This document shows positions 32,001 to 44,650 of a stretch of 64,000 bases of DNA, piece after piece (the first letter of the stretch is position 1; each line of letters opens with the position of its first letter). The stretch is taken from NCBI RefSeq assembly GCF_051622035.1, contig NC_135362.1, positions 22,281,001 to 22,345,000 of the forward strand, in the 5' to 3' direction. The translations under genes and the position numbers were made by a program. The stretch is from Arctopsyche grandis (Eukaryota > Arthropoda > Insecta > Trichoptera > Hydropsychidae). Under the pieces are notes generated by a model. The model was given only the letters and a program-made list of their open reading frames with translations, did no database searches and was not told the origin of the DNA.

Positions 32001-33562
32001 GCAGGTGTCGGCGATGGTTTTGATGTCACCAAGCGAATCAACGACGCTACTTCTTCGTCATGAAATCTAAAAGCGTGGTATTCAAAATACATTAATTAGT
32101 AAAAAGAAACGTACGCCATCTAAACTTGTTTAATTTGATACTCACTTAATACCGGCGATTCCTCTGAACGCACAGTATAGACGTAACAAAGCAGCAGCCT
32201 CCAATACTTTAGCTGGACGCAGGTTTACACCGGAAGCAGCACGAAGCCGCCTCAAGAGCTCAGCACGGAGTCGTGCAGCACCACCACCAGCTTCGACAGT
32301 ATTTGCTCCGGCTCCAATGGCAGCTCCACTGCGCGATCGTTTCTGTCCACCTCGTAAAAACCCTGCAAGCCAATTCCTCGCAGATTGTTCGCTTCCCAGT
32401 AAAAGACCAGATATAAACGCAACCTGAAATTTGTAAAATAATATAATTTACTACAATTTATATAATATTTTCATAAAACAACTTCAGACTTGAATAGTAG
32501 ATTACGTACGACGTCATTATTGGTACCGGTAGTATCAGCGGCAGCGTTATCTAAAGTAAGTGAAACGGCAAGTGCTGGCAGACGACAAGCTTCAACACAT
32601 TTAGCTCGCACGGCTAAAGCATGACCTGGAGCCATGGTACATAGTTGAGCAAGTGCGCGACCTCGAGCGCGAGCACCGAGGCCACCACCAGCTCCACATT
32701 CTTCTTCTCCACGTTCTGCATTCCATACTAGATGATTCACAACTGTAGAAAGAAATTTTACTAATATACATATACGCACATAAAAGTATTACAGTAACCC
32801 TCATGAGTATTACAAACCTTCTTTAAAACTATCAGGCATATTAGCAACAACCCAACAAATAATAGACGGGCCTTTATTGATGTACAGCAGTGTTTCACAA
32901 ACATCGGTTATATTGAAGAGGATGGGCAGCTCGGCCAAACATATGCATATAATATCGGATATCTCTTCGAGGTAAACATCATTGTCGAATAATTCGGAAG
33001 GTTTAACGGTTAATTCGGAATTCGGTGAATTTAATTTACTCTGATTGTATTCAGCTATTTGAGATTGCATTTGAAGCAACTCGGACAACACTAGCCTCAC
33101 ACGTCTAGTCGGATCTGACCGTTCGAATTCAGTAGCCAAACCGTTGACTATGTTTTGGATGAGAAACGATTCTTGACGGGACGATGCTGGTTTTTGCCTG
33201 TAGAATAAAAATAATATAAAATTATCTAAACAAGATGTGTTTTATTAGAGTGAAATAAATTACCTCATTTGTTGTTCTTTTCTCAGGTCGTGTTCCAATG
33301 CGTGGAATTCGATAGAAAGAAGTGATACCATTGAGTTGACTAATTCGATTCCAGCTAGTAGGGTTAGTATGTCTTTCTTTGCCTGAGCACAATATTTTGG
33401 TATATCGAGAGGTGATATCAATGCCATTCGCACCAAACATGGTAAAATGGCTCGAATTTCTTCTGGTGTACAGTTTAGAAGATCTTGAACTTTGAGGGCT
33501 TCTAAAGCTTCGAAAACGTGCGGTGGCACAGGCTTGAGCGACATGTTTAGTCGATATGTCAC
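29002..33562 (-). CDS. IntS2: Integrator complex subunit 2 (IntS2), complete, 8 exons
   Basis: INTS2 is a helical-repeat scaffold of the Integrator complex, which cleaves snRNA precursors and attenuates paused RNA polymerase II in the nucleus. Exons (minus): 33562-33264, 33197-32818, 32742-32510, 32423-32146, 32066-31942, 31656-31584, 31192-31009, 30933-29002. Coding length 3504 nt, 1167 residues (human 1204), all phases consistent. Diagnostic blocks: ILPCLVRMALISP, LLSIEFHALEHDLRKEQQMR, DPTRRVRLVLSELL, TPAGVRFVSLSLCMIIA, ASFGEMLLLMAIHFHSNQLS, TRIKTIFTQDIFTEQVVTAH, SMHICLDFIPELLSQASLEK. A second in-frame Met at 33544 (MSLKPVPPH) is an equally possible start, giving 1161 residues. Intron 6 carries a hAT MITE. 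Exon 3 encodes an Ala/Gly/Arg-rich low-complexity stretch (CGAGGGLGARARGRALAQ). Confidence 0.94.
31349..31552. mobile_element. hAT-type MITE with 8-bp TSD, copy 2, in IntS2 intron 6
   Basis: The ends CATAGAAGTAGAATGCATAG are inverted. TTTATTAG is duplicated exactly at 31341-31348 and 31553-31560. It is homologous to 20597-20764 over its length, with an extra GAGAGAGA-containing stretch. It accounts for half of the 391-bp intron. The open frame across it is fortuitous. Confidence 0.8.
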
Positions 33563-34235
33563 TTAAGTGAAATTAACCTAAGAATGCTTTCAAGTTGTGT
33601 CGCACCAGCCGATACATATCTTAGATAAAGGTTGGGTAAACTATTCAAAATTTTCGATTGTTGATATTCTATCGCAAAAAATTAACACAAACCATATTTA
33701 TTAGACGTCAAACTTTAATACACTTGACAACTAAGATACCGCTGACGACATAACCTCAAGCGTCAATCTCACAAGTTTGCCAACATTGAAATCGCCATGT
33801 ACATATTTCGTTAGTAAGCGGATTTTGCGATTGACATTTTTCTTCAATACCAGGCCTAAACTCAAATAACAATGTTTATTAAATCAAAGTAAAATCAGAA
33901 ACTGATGTGGATAATTATATAGTCACTAAACACAATAAAATCTTTTAAAATTCTGTGGAGTGCACGAGACTGGCGCTCTGTAGTTATTTTTAAAAGACAT
34001 CGTGCATTTTGTTTTTTTTTTTTAAACGAGTGCATTAGTCGACAAAAGATCGCCATCTGAAACATATAGAAATCCTGTTTTCACACAAGTACATTTTGTA
34101 CATACGGTTTTTGTCATGAGATGGCCCGATGTCAAGAGGACGTATAAATGTTTTCAAGCATTCTGTAAATGTAGATCAATCTGGGGCGTTTATTACCAAG
34201 GTGGTAGCAATGAATGCAGCCTAGATAAATATGTA
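33563..34235. other. upstream region of IntS2; no other gene
   Basis: This must include the IntS2 promoter and 5' UTR. No TATA box or repeat boundary recognised. From about 33780 onward it is ordinary AT-rich DNA with a T-run at 34010-34023. Confidence 0.35.
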
Positions 34236-35095
34236 TATAATATGTACATATTATGTGAATGACTGGTTGTGTGAAAATAAATTAAAGTTGAATGTGAATA
34301 AAACAAAAATGATGTGGTTGAATGGTAAAAATAAAAATATATTGAATGAAATTAGAATTGATGATAAGTTAATTGAAAAAGTTGAAAATATAAAATCCTT
34401 AGGTGTATACATAGATTCAGGACTAAATTTTAAAATGCACGCTGACTATATAATAAAAAAAATGGCTAGAAAAGTTGGTGTATTATGTAGATTAAGAAAT
34501 ATTTTAAGTAAAAAAAGTAAAATTTTAGTGTTTAATTCAATTGTCTTGCCACATGTGGTTTATTGTGCCACTGTGCTTAATTTGTTTAGTGGCCAAGATT
34601 TAGAAAAAATGCAAAAAATACAGAATAAAGCTATGAGAGCTATTTTGAATGTGAGTAGATTTAAAAGTATTGGAAGTATGTTAGATGAATTAGGATGGAT
34701 GAGTATTAGAATTAGTCTAAATATTAGTACATTGTCTTTTGTTTATAAGTTAGATCATAAGTTATTACCTAAGTATTTTGATGATTATATAATAAGGAAT
34801 AGAGATAAACATAGTTTTTATACTAGAAATAAGGACAAACTAGTTGTAAGTAGAGTAAGAAAGAATAAGATGGCTGGGGGTGTTTTTCACAGGGGTGTGC
34901 TCATGTATAATGCCCTCCCTGAGTGCGTCAGGTCTGCTAAAAACATGGATGCATTCCTGCGAGGTGCGAAGAGACACCTCTGTGAGGGACAGTACATGTA
35001 AGTTAATTATAAATTTTAGAGTTAAGTATAATAATTAAGATGTATTTTTAAATTAGCTTGATAGCTAAAATATATATAAATAAATAAATAAATAT
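34236..35095 (+). mobile_element. 5'-truncated non-LTR retrotransposon, copy 2
   Basis: This is the longer relative of 18176-18815. The frame to 35001 encodes the end of the reverse transcriptase: DWLCENKLKLNVNKTKMMWL (post-palm region), NIKSLGVYIDSGLNFK, the thumb and C-terminal region ending in RGAKRHLCEGQYM, then a 3' UTR and (AAAT)n tail. The frame is intact. Near-identity with copy 1 implies both derive from a recently active source element elsewhere. The catalytic FADD motif lies upstream of the truncation and is absent. Confidence 0.82.
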
Positions 35096-35937
35096 AATGC
35101 AATAAGTATAAATAATATAAAATATAAAAATTTGGAATTCTTATGATCAATGCAGATCAGCTAAAATTTTATGATGTTTATCAGGTTTTTCATGAAATTA
35201 GATTTACAACTTTTTAAAATGAAGGTTTTATTGATCATGGTGTGACGCTTTGGGGCAACCTGTCAGGTCACACTGGTCATTTTATTGTTGTTATTATTAT
35301 TTCAAAATAATAAATAAATTAAATAAATAAATAAAAAACGCACATTAAAAGACGCAAATTATGGCCAAGTTTTTGAATTGTTGCAAACGGTAGTTCTACC
35401 ATAACAACGACTCGTTATTGTCAATAGTTTTTCAAGTGCCAGGCAGTATTGGATTTCAGTTCGAAAAAGTATCTAGATAAGAGAAAATCATTGGTGATAT
35501 TCTTATATTATACGTATATGTATGTATTTACGTATTTAATTCATTAATTGCTTTTCAAATGAATTGTTGTGTAGAAAATTTAATCCCGTATTTGATTCGT
35601 ACTTGAACGAAAACGTCGACCGAATTAAAGCTATCTCACTTTAAATGCATATATAAATGCTATATTTAAAGGTCAAATTTATCAGGTTTTCTAAAAACGG
35701 TCTATTTTAGTCAGTCTCTGGCTTTCATTTTCGCCCATTTTAATCATCGTTTTTCAATGACCATCAGATTGCTGTTGGTATAAAATTGTAAATCACTTCC
35801 ATACACAATCTACATAGTTCATCGATACAAAAAGAGAATTAGTGATGAACTATGTAACATACATACTTATATATGTCAGTAATGGACAACTTTAATGTCA
35901 ATATTAAAATTTGTAAACATTTAAATATTTAGCATAT
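35096..35937. other. no gene; one retroelement-like A-rich tail
   Basis: GTGTGACGCTTTGGGGCAAC followed by CTGTCAGGTCACACTGG and an AAATAAATAAATAAA run (35241-35336) looks like the 3' end of another retroposon, with inverted GTGTGAC/GTCACAC words. The remainder is AT-rich with no signature. Confidence 0.4.
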
Positions 35938-36238
35938 TGTAACGTAGATATTAGATGATTGGCGTTTATCAAATACTGGTTTACTAGCGTTGATCACCTC
36001 ATCTCCTATAAAATAGCCGTATACTACAACCAATAGGATCTCGCGACCCATCGACCAATGATCTCTGTGTGCGGAGAGAGCCCGATGGGTATAAATATAG
36101 GGTGGTTTTAGACTGTGGGTCATTCGGAGCTGGTGGGCCGATGGGTGAACAACAATAAACTACATATGTATGTACCTCTACCACACCATTGTGCCTTTCA
36201 CTCTGATCTCAGAAACCCCTCTACTCGTCAACGTTACA
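35938..36238. mobile_element. solo LTR, probably Gypsy-type
   Basis: The 301-bp segment starts TGTAACG and ends CGTTACA (TG...CA ends with a 7-bp inverted repeat). ATAT flanks it on both sides (35934-35937, 36239-36242), a 4-bp duplication. Inside, GGGTATAAATATAGG (about 36088) is a TATA box and ACAATAAAC (about 36151) a poly(A) signal in the expected order for a plus-strand LTR. No internal retroviral-type genes adjoin it, so it is a solo LTR left by recombination. Confidence 0.75.
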
Positions 36239-36486
36239 ATATTTTTATATATTGAAATGCAGCTACTTTTTAATGAAAATAAGCAAATTTATTTCAAAAA
36301 TTAATTACGACAATAATATTTATATTTTGTTTATACATAATTAAGACAGTACGTAAATATAGCATGTGCGCACTGTAATTTTTAATATATATTAAATTAA
36401 GTTAAATTAAACACATGTACATCAATACATTTAAAGAGCTTTTGACGGAAGTTTAAATAAAAGGAAGTGATGATAATAAATTAGTT

Positions 36487-36690
36487 ATGTTTTGCGCATG
36501 TCACCCCACATATTTTTCTAATTTTGTCCACCCATCTTCCTTTTGGTCTTCCGTTCACCTTTTTACATTCTCTCGAGTACCATTCGAGCACTTCTTTAAT
36601 CCACGTTTCGTCCATTCTTCTAGCTACGTGACCCGCCCATTGCCATTCCAACCTCTCCACTCTCTTTACGTATGTACATATTAAAATTAA
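36487..36690 (-). pseudogene. RTE-class LINE C-terminal fragment
   Basis: The minus-strand frame encodes VERLEWQWAGHVARRMDETW, then EVLEWYSRECKKVNGRPKGR and WVDKIRKICG. This is the C-terminal hallmark of RTE-type reverse transcriptases, and closely similar to the piece at 10756. A TTATTATCATCA tail follows on the minus strand. The N-terminal part is missing, and no TSD was identified. Confidence 0.7.
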
Positions 36691-38934
36691 AGTAGCATTT
36701 AAAATATTGACACCGAGACGGTTTATCATAAGATAAACTTTTGATGTAGCACATACAGTTTCGCAACATCATTGATGCATTACACAACGTAAAAACTTTT
36801 ACAATAACGTGTGCTTGCGTTTGAGACTAGAAAAAATATTGCTCAACTTTCTATACATGCATTTCGCTGCGTAATGGAATTTGTATTTGATCTTTTCGAA
36901 CCATTAATTAAAAATATGTCCGCATACATATATTTTTAAAATATATACATATTAAAACAACACTGATAAATTAAACATGCGAAGTATATCATGCTATTTT
37001 CACAATTATAATATAAAGCGGATTATGTAGAAGCATTTGAAAAAAAGTTAACAATTATTGTATAATATATGTATGTATGTATTTTTTAATTATTCCGGAT
37101 TAGTGGGAAGTTTAAAAGCTATCATTAACATTTATTGAGCAGATCGAGAAGTGACGTTGGATGTTCACCTTGACTATAATAATATTGAGTATTGATTGGC
37201 GTACCAAAACAAATAATTTTTAGTGGTCACAGTATTTTTCCGATATTATCAAGTTAATGGGAGCGATATTCGATGCTAAAGCATTCATATTTTTATTGCT
37301 AGTGGCAAAGAGTTAGATCGATATTTACTATCAACAATTGATTGCTCTAGGTATATGTACACAATACGACAATGTGTATGTATGTACATACATAAAGTTT
37401 CAGAAATTTTTCAGAAAAAAAATTTTAAAAACAAATTTTATAGTATGTTTACTATTTGTGTGTATGCAGATATCTTTCGGTTTCGTTTGTAAGGTTTATG
37501 TATTATGTGTACGACAAATGTAACATTTTTTTTTTCTCAGTCGGCGGTGGTTCTGTTATGTTTTGACCTTTGGCGATTTCTAAATGTTCCACTGATGCAA
37601 ATAAGTAAAACCGGAAAATCTTGATCTGTGGATTCGTTGTAAACGTTAAAAATCTTGTTATCCGTTGTGTAGTCAATGGATTGATCGTCTATTCAATTCA
37701 TACGCGATTTTTTTCAATGCGACGGGATGTGAACTTTGCACTTATCTCTCCTTAATTGTTTGGGGATATTCAAATATTATCTTTTTAAGGGCTTGCATGT
37801 ATGTATGTATGTATGTGTTTACACACTTATGTATAAAAGCTAACTATCCATTCAAATTGTGTTCGTTTCTGAAGAAAAACTCAATTCAAAACTCAGTGAA
37901 AATCTCCAGGGGGACTTGAAGCAGCGATTCGGTATGCTACCTTTGGGTCATTATGTAAATTTGATTTTACGCTACTCTAAGCAAATACGGATTTTTTCGG
38001 GACTTTTTGTTTGAGTTAGTTGGCATGCACGATTTGAAATCTTTCCTTTGTGCGAGTTGATGACTCGGAAGGGTTCTAATGCTAATGCAATCGTGTCTGC
38101 GTACTCCAGGGTTCCCATCTGTACACTTTTGGAGGTTCGGAGGTCTTGTATTTTTACTTTTTATTAAATTCGTACCAAAATAGAAGTACCGGTGGTCTTT
38201 TCTCTTCTCTTGTCTTGTCGTTATTATATTTTGACCCTTTTGCACTAAGTTACCCTGTGGGACTCCAGCTGCGAGCATCTTTCACGAAATACTGGATCCT
38301 AGCATTTTTGAAAATACTTTCAAAGTCTGTCTCTTGGAATTTTGATCACCACCTACTTATTTCAAATTATTGTTTTTGTATTCGGGGACTATTTCAAAAT
38401 AATAGATTTCTTGTGGATTAACCAGTTAACCGGTTAACCAATATGTAAGAAAATGTAAGTATTGTAGCATTTTAATAAATTAATAGCAGTTATCCAAAAT
38501 GATTATAGTTATTAGTGAGTTACCAATAAGCTGAAAGTTAATCAGGTATTTTATTAAATAAATATAGGGTTGAATAAAGTCCCAAGACAAATTTTTAAAA
38601 TGAACATTTTTCTTACAATTCAGTTTCTTTTTCAAAAAAATAAAATACATTATTTTATGTAGGTACATACATAAGTCTTGAATTTTCTTCTTATATTTTT
38701 AAAAACTATTATCGGATGCCATTATCAACACGCAATATAAAACACTTTGGGAATATTTTTTTACTTTCTTTTGTAAATAGATATTGATCATCACTAAAAG
38801 GGCTGGTTTATTGTTCTCAGAGATATGCTTTACTTAAAAAAAAAACATCTGGGGAAAGTTTCCAGTGACAATGAACCTGTAAAAAAATACGCTAGCATGC
38901 CTGACCTATGCTACGGTAATCCAGACCAAATCTC
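36691..38934. other. no recognisable gene
   Basis: AT-rich DNA with several TATGTATGTA runs (37065, 37375, 37798). Words around GGTTAACCAGTTAACCGG at 38419-38440 recur near 39253-39270, suggesting a diverged repeat, but its limits are unclear. Confidence 0.35.
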
Positions 38935-39149
38935 ACCCTCTAGAGTGTTTTCGGCGGTGATATTTTATCCTTGTATTGGCATAAGTTTGACATTAATCGA
39001 TAACGGTAATTCCCATATTTGAAGAAATGTAGGCGTAATTTGTCGAAATAATAGGATCGTACGAATTAACAATGACATTAGGATACGCCCATCACAGCTG
39101 GAGTCTACTAGGCAAACCGTGCCGTACGATTCAGTGTGTCCGCGCCCTA
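38935..39149. mobile_element. partial GGGCGAAAACAC-type MITE
   Basis: It carries GAGTGTTTTCGGCGGTGATA, CGATAACGGTAATTCCCATA, GAAGAAATGTAGGCGTAATT and GCCGTACGATTCAGTGTGTC, ending GCGCCC then TAA. The order matches 5424-5698 and the window's first 110 bases. Confidence 0.5.
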
Positions 39150-40436
39150 ACTGTATTTCATTCAGATTTGCATATGTAAAATAAATATTTTGAATTAACC
39201 GATTAGCTGAGTTAATTTCACTGGTTTTCAGTGTTGTTAAAAAAGGCAGTTTCACCGGTTAACCAGTTTTTGTTTTAATAGGTTTTGGAACCCCTAGGTT
39301 TAAGGCTAAAACCAATACTGGATGGATTATATTTTAATTTTTATGTTATTCAGTTCATTAGTATTATGTAATATGATGCGTACATTCAGCTCAAAGCTGA
39401 GCCATTCAATTCGTTTGAGGCATAATTATTTTTCATTTTTGTTAAAGTTAAAAAGCATCTATTGAAAATTTATTCCTTAATATTTTAAGGCTTTGAATAC
39501 AGGATGAAATCTAGCGCAAGTTTGTTTTCGACATGAAAATGTAAAGGTATATACATAAAAAGGGGTAGATATATTTCGTAGCACAATACAGCTTTTGTTC
39601 GAATTTTGGAAAAGAGCGTGTAATGAGAACGAGGGAAATAATTCGCAATAACAAGTTTTGCGTTCTGATTGTGTGTATATCCACCCATCTATCTGCACAC
39701 ATTTGGATACTAGTTTTGGAAATCTTTATTGCACCTGGCGTGTTTGTGATGTTTCGGGGTCGGTTTATGTGTAACTTGTGTGTTTTAGTGTGTAAATAAC
39801 CTTTAGGAATACCTACAAAATTTCATCTGTAGTTCACGAACGCCAGTGGCGAGGCTAAGCACCCATAATACGGTCTGTGCATTTATTTAACTAAAGTTGT
39901 GAAGGTACCATGTTTGTAAGTACGCAAACGTATCATATTAAACAGATGGACCACAGTGATGTATATCCAGAAAAATATTACGTGTATAATATAACTACAT
40001 ATATGATAGTATACTACCTTATTTTTTTATTCGGGGTAAAAGTAGATCATTTTGACCTGCGTAATAAAATGTATTAGATAAATTCGACGCTGTTATGCTT
40101 AATGGAACCAGTATAGTGGATTTTTTTGATATCCGTTAACTACTATGTATGTTCATTATTTTTTTTACAATATAAAATGAAACGTATAACATTTAACGAT
40201 AGCAAGCCACTATTTAATACTAGTTGCGGATGTCAATTAAAAAAATTCAGGTGGTTCCATTGTAGTCAACTTCATTAAATCACGTTTGAGGAAATCACTG
40301 AGGAACAAACAATCGAAGGAACGGTTTTTAGTTACCAGAGCGGAGACCAACTAACTAAGACCAACTTTACTAAGTTTGATCCATTAAATTCAAATATGGT
40401 AATGGTTTTTGTTGGTTTGCTCTCATCTATGAGATA
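39150..40436. other. no recognisable gene
   Basis: Non-coding by eye. Overlapping short frames at 39477-39702 on the minus strand have no family match. Confidence 0.35.
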
Positions 40437-40793
40437 TTAACCAGCAACATGGACCAATGGTTAGCGTGTAATGCTTTCAATTGTGTAGTTACGGGCTTTA
40501 TCCCTGGTTTTGTTGCTAGTCAGATCTTAGATATATGACTCCATGGTCGATCGTTTATTTTCAGAGTTTGCCAATTTATCTGATTTCATTGGAAACGGCT
40601 CCAACAAATTTGCAAGCCTGTCAAAAATTTGTAAGCCTGATAATTAAAATTCTGCAAAAATTTGCCCATATATGTCTCTATGATTGTTGATTAATGTTTG
40701 CAATTGGACTTGAATGTAATAATACTTACAATACTTGTTTGACCATAGATGTCGTGCAAAAATTGGGTGTATACCTGTGTAAATAAATAAATA
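40437..40793 (+). repeat. tRNA-derived SINE, near full length
   Basis: The head ATTAACCAGCAACATGGACC with A-box-like AATGGTTAGCG is followed by a B-box region (GGCTTTATCCCTGG, eroded). The body is GTCGATCGTTTATTTTCAGA, TTTGCCAATTTATCTGATTT, CATTGGAAACGG, then ACCATAGATGTC and a terminal AAATAAATAAAT. It is the best-preserved whole copy in the window. Confidence 0.65.
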
Positions 40794-42056
<1,263 letters not shown>

Positions 42057-42379
42057 TGGCTAGTTGTGTAGTGTTGGTAAAACAATTTGTAGAAAACTGG
42101 GAAATGGTAGATATGAGAAAATAAAAAATTAGATTTGGCCCTTCCTTCTATGCGTAGGCGTAGGAACATCGCTTTCGTAGTAAACGAACACTTCATTCTT
42201 GGTATTTTTTAGTTTACATTGTTATCTCAAATTGGATTTTATTATTTGTTAAGATAAAAACACTATACAACAATACAGTGTTTCTCGGTCTTTTTGATAA
42301 CCAATTTTAGTTAAGTTAAATTCTTCTACTATGGTTTCAAATTCAACTTCCTTTTTTGTTGGCTGATGATATGAGCCGT

Positions 42380-42660
42380 TATATAAGTGGTGGAAGTTCA
42401 ATTTTCAGTTGCAAAAACACTATTCCTGTTTGATTTAATTCATTAATTGTTATTACTTATTTTAATTCGATATGTCCAGAATCTCGGAAAAGAGGAATAC
42501 ACGTAATAGTATTTTTAAATATTGTTAAACTCAAAACATTTTATTTAATGTTTTGCGAAATATTTCTCGAAATGAAGAAAAGTGGACTTATGCCATTTTT
42601 AAATATAACGGCTCGTATATTAAGTATATTATTCACATGTTATCATTATTTTTATCTCAT
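42380..42660. repeat. left copy of a diverged direct repeat
   Basis: It shares TTCAATTTTCAG..GCAAAAACACT, TTCGATATGTCCAGAATCTC, TTTAATGTTTTGCGAAATAT and AAAGTGGACTTATGCC, in order, with 44421-44650. Roughly three quarters identity by eye. Non-coding. Confidence 0.6.
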
Positions 42661-43249
42661 GTTAAAGACGTTACGATAATTCTTGTAGATTTAATAAGTA
42701 GAATAATCATTGATTTAGTAAGTAGAATAATCTAAGAAAGGATACATATGTGTATGTACATATGTTTAATGGGATCATAAACCTGTCAGATTATTCGATT
42801 CTATCACAAATCAAACTCAATTTACTTAATGATTGTTTGAAAGGGAATTCACCACGTTTTGTTGCTTTCTGCCAAGTGGTAAATTGAAATCTGAAATGCT
42901 TTAAAATTTAAATTCACTAAAGTACCATTTGCCGTCACGATTTGTGACTCGCAACTCAATCCTCGGCAGTTTTTTTTTTATTATTATTAAAAATGCTGTT
43001 TGAAATCATCTGAAATATTCAACTTCTGTGCTTGATATCTGAACAATCCTCATTTGCAATAAGTGTTGGGTAGTGAGAGATTTAACACAATTTTTGATAT
43101 TTTTTGATAATAATAATAGTTGAAAACATTTAATAGCCGTATTTGCACTTTAATGAAAAACCTTTCAAGGATTTGGCCGTGACGGAATATGGCACCTTTA
43201 GACTATTTGGTTTATAATTTTTCGACTTTAGCTATTTATAACACACAAT

Positions 43250-43281
43250 TTGAAAAGCCCCACTATGGTGGGGCTTTTCAA
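43250..43281. other. perfect 14-bp stem-loop
   Basis: TTGAAAAGCCCCAC (43250-43263) pairs exactly with GTGGGGCTTTTCAA (43268-43281) across the loop TATG. It is isolated in AT-rich DNA, about 300 bp upstream of the GC-rich island. Confidence 0.7.
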
Positions 43282-43537
43282 TAGCAACAAATTAGATAAT
43301 ACAAAAGCGATAAGTTGAGTTGGTCCGCAAAAACTTCAGACACACGGTAATTGTTGCCGTCTTGGAACTAATCCAAAGTTTCAAACGGCTCATTCGATTC
43401 GGGGGAAAATTCGTTTAACTTTTCCACGCGTTCTGTCCATTTTCATTCTCACACGACAGGACGGATATTCCCTCCGTACTTCAGGATTCCGAATCAGGGG
43501 TAGGAGGAGTTTAAGATATATTATAGATATATAATAT

Positions 43538-43545
<8 letters not shown>

Positions 43546-43574
<29 letters not shown>
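43546..43574. repeat. (GT)n microsatellite
   Basis: A pure GT run of about 29 bp at the left edge of the GC-rich island. Confidence 0.9.
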
Positions 43575-43576
<2 letters not shown>

Positions 43577-43599
43577 GTACGAGCGCGTGACTCCTGACT

Positions 43600-43964
43600 T
43601 TTGTGTTGAGGGGGGGGCCCGGCCGCGGCGCCTGCGCCCCACTTGTCGTCGTCAGTCCGCGCCGCGGCGCCCCCAGACACGCACGTTTGTCTACGGACGC
43701 CCCTCGACGGAGCCTGCGCCCCCTGCCACCCCCCTCTCTCCCCCGCCTCGGCCTCTTTCGACCGCCACTCTTGCCCCTCCTCTCCGCTCGTTCAATACTT
43801 CGCCGGCGGAATCTGCGTGCGGAGACTGTCTGCCCGTTGTGGATATCCGGAAAGTAAGCCTGGAGTTGATCCCGCCGCGAACCGGAAACGAGAGCTTTTC
43901 CTGTGCCCGATTGCCGGTCGTGTGAATTTTCGCGCGCTTTCCCGGCCCCCACTTCGGCCGACCG
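43600..43964 (+). promoter_or_regulatory. GC-rich CpG island, putative untranslated first exon
   Basis: About 365 bp of very GC- and CpG-rich sequence stands alone in AT-rich DNA and ends in a strong donor, ACCG|GTGAGT, at 43964/43965. A second donor-like site (GGAAA|GTAAGC) lies near 43855. Frames across it are open on both strands through composition alone. The nearest downstream plus-strand coding exon with a 5' UTR acceptor is the adenylyl cyclase exon at 54348, so this may be that gene's first exon and promoter. The link is inference. Confidence 0.45.
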
Positions 43965-44420
43965 GTGAGTTGGTGATGTTTCGCTGCGAAGCTTTTGTCC
44001 GCGCTCACTTTGCGGCTCGATTCATTAATGAAAATTTTCATTTTTCCGGTTTTAAATGTTGTACAATTGTAGTAAAATATATGCTGCTTGGGAAGGAAAT
44101 CGATCCGGTTGGATTTTCGGTCAATATTCATTGTCTGCATTCGGTTGAAAATGGTTCTTTTTCGGTATCGTTGATACGGCGGGACGAGCGACATCATGTT
44201 TGAACTTGGTTGTTATTGATTGATTAATTTAGATCGTTTTATTATCTTCTTTTCAGATATAAAAAAAAATCATTTTATCCTGAATTAATATTTTCCAAAA
44301 AATTAATTAATATTATAAAACTTAATTAAGATTAAAAAAAAAAAAATTAAGATTATACATATGTATGTACATACACATAGACATTTTATATAATACTTAT
44401 GTATATGAGTGGCTATATTT

Positions 44421-44650
44421 TAAAGTGGCAAGTGGAAGCCCAATTTTCAGCTCCAAAAACACTTTCAGTTTGACTCGATTCATAAATTGCTATCACAACT
44501 TTTTCTTCGATATGTCTAGAATCTCGGATAAGCGGAATAAACATTATGTTTAATGTTTTGCGAGATATTTATACGAAACGAAGGAAAGTGGACTTACGCC
44601 CTTTACAAATATAACGTCTCATATATTTATAATCTAATGTGTATATTTTA
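44421..44650. repeat. right copy of a diverged direct repeat
   Basis: Partner of 42380-42660 (see that entry). Shared words include CAATTTTCAGCTCCAAAAAC, TCGATATGTCTAGAATCTCG and GTTTAATGTTTTGCGAGATA. The two copies bracket the GC-rich island at 43600-43964. Confidence 0.6.

Noticed and set aside
38108-39297. Possible hAT element between CCAGGGTTCCC and GGAACCCCTAG
   Set aside because: The ends are only loosely inverse and the flanks give no 8-bp duplication.
43643-44203. 186-codon protein starting in the CpG island
   Set aside because: Low-complexity Pro/Arg/Ser composition, frames open in several registers, and a strong splice donor inside it; more consistent with an untranslated exon.
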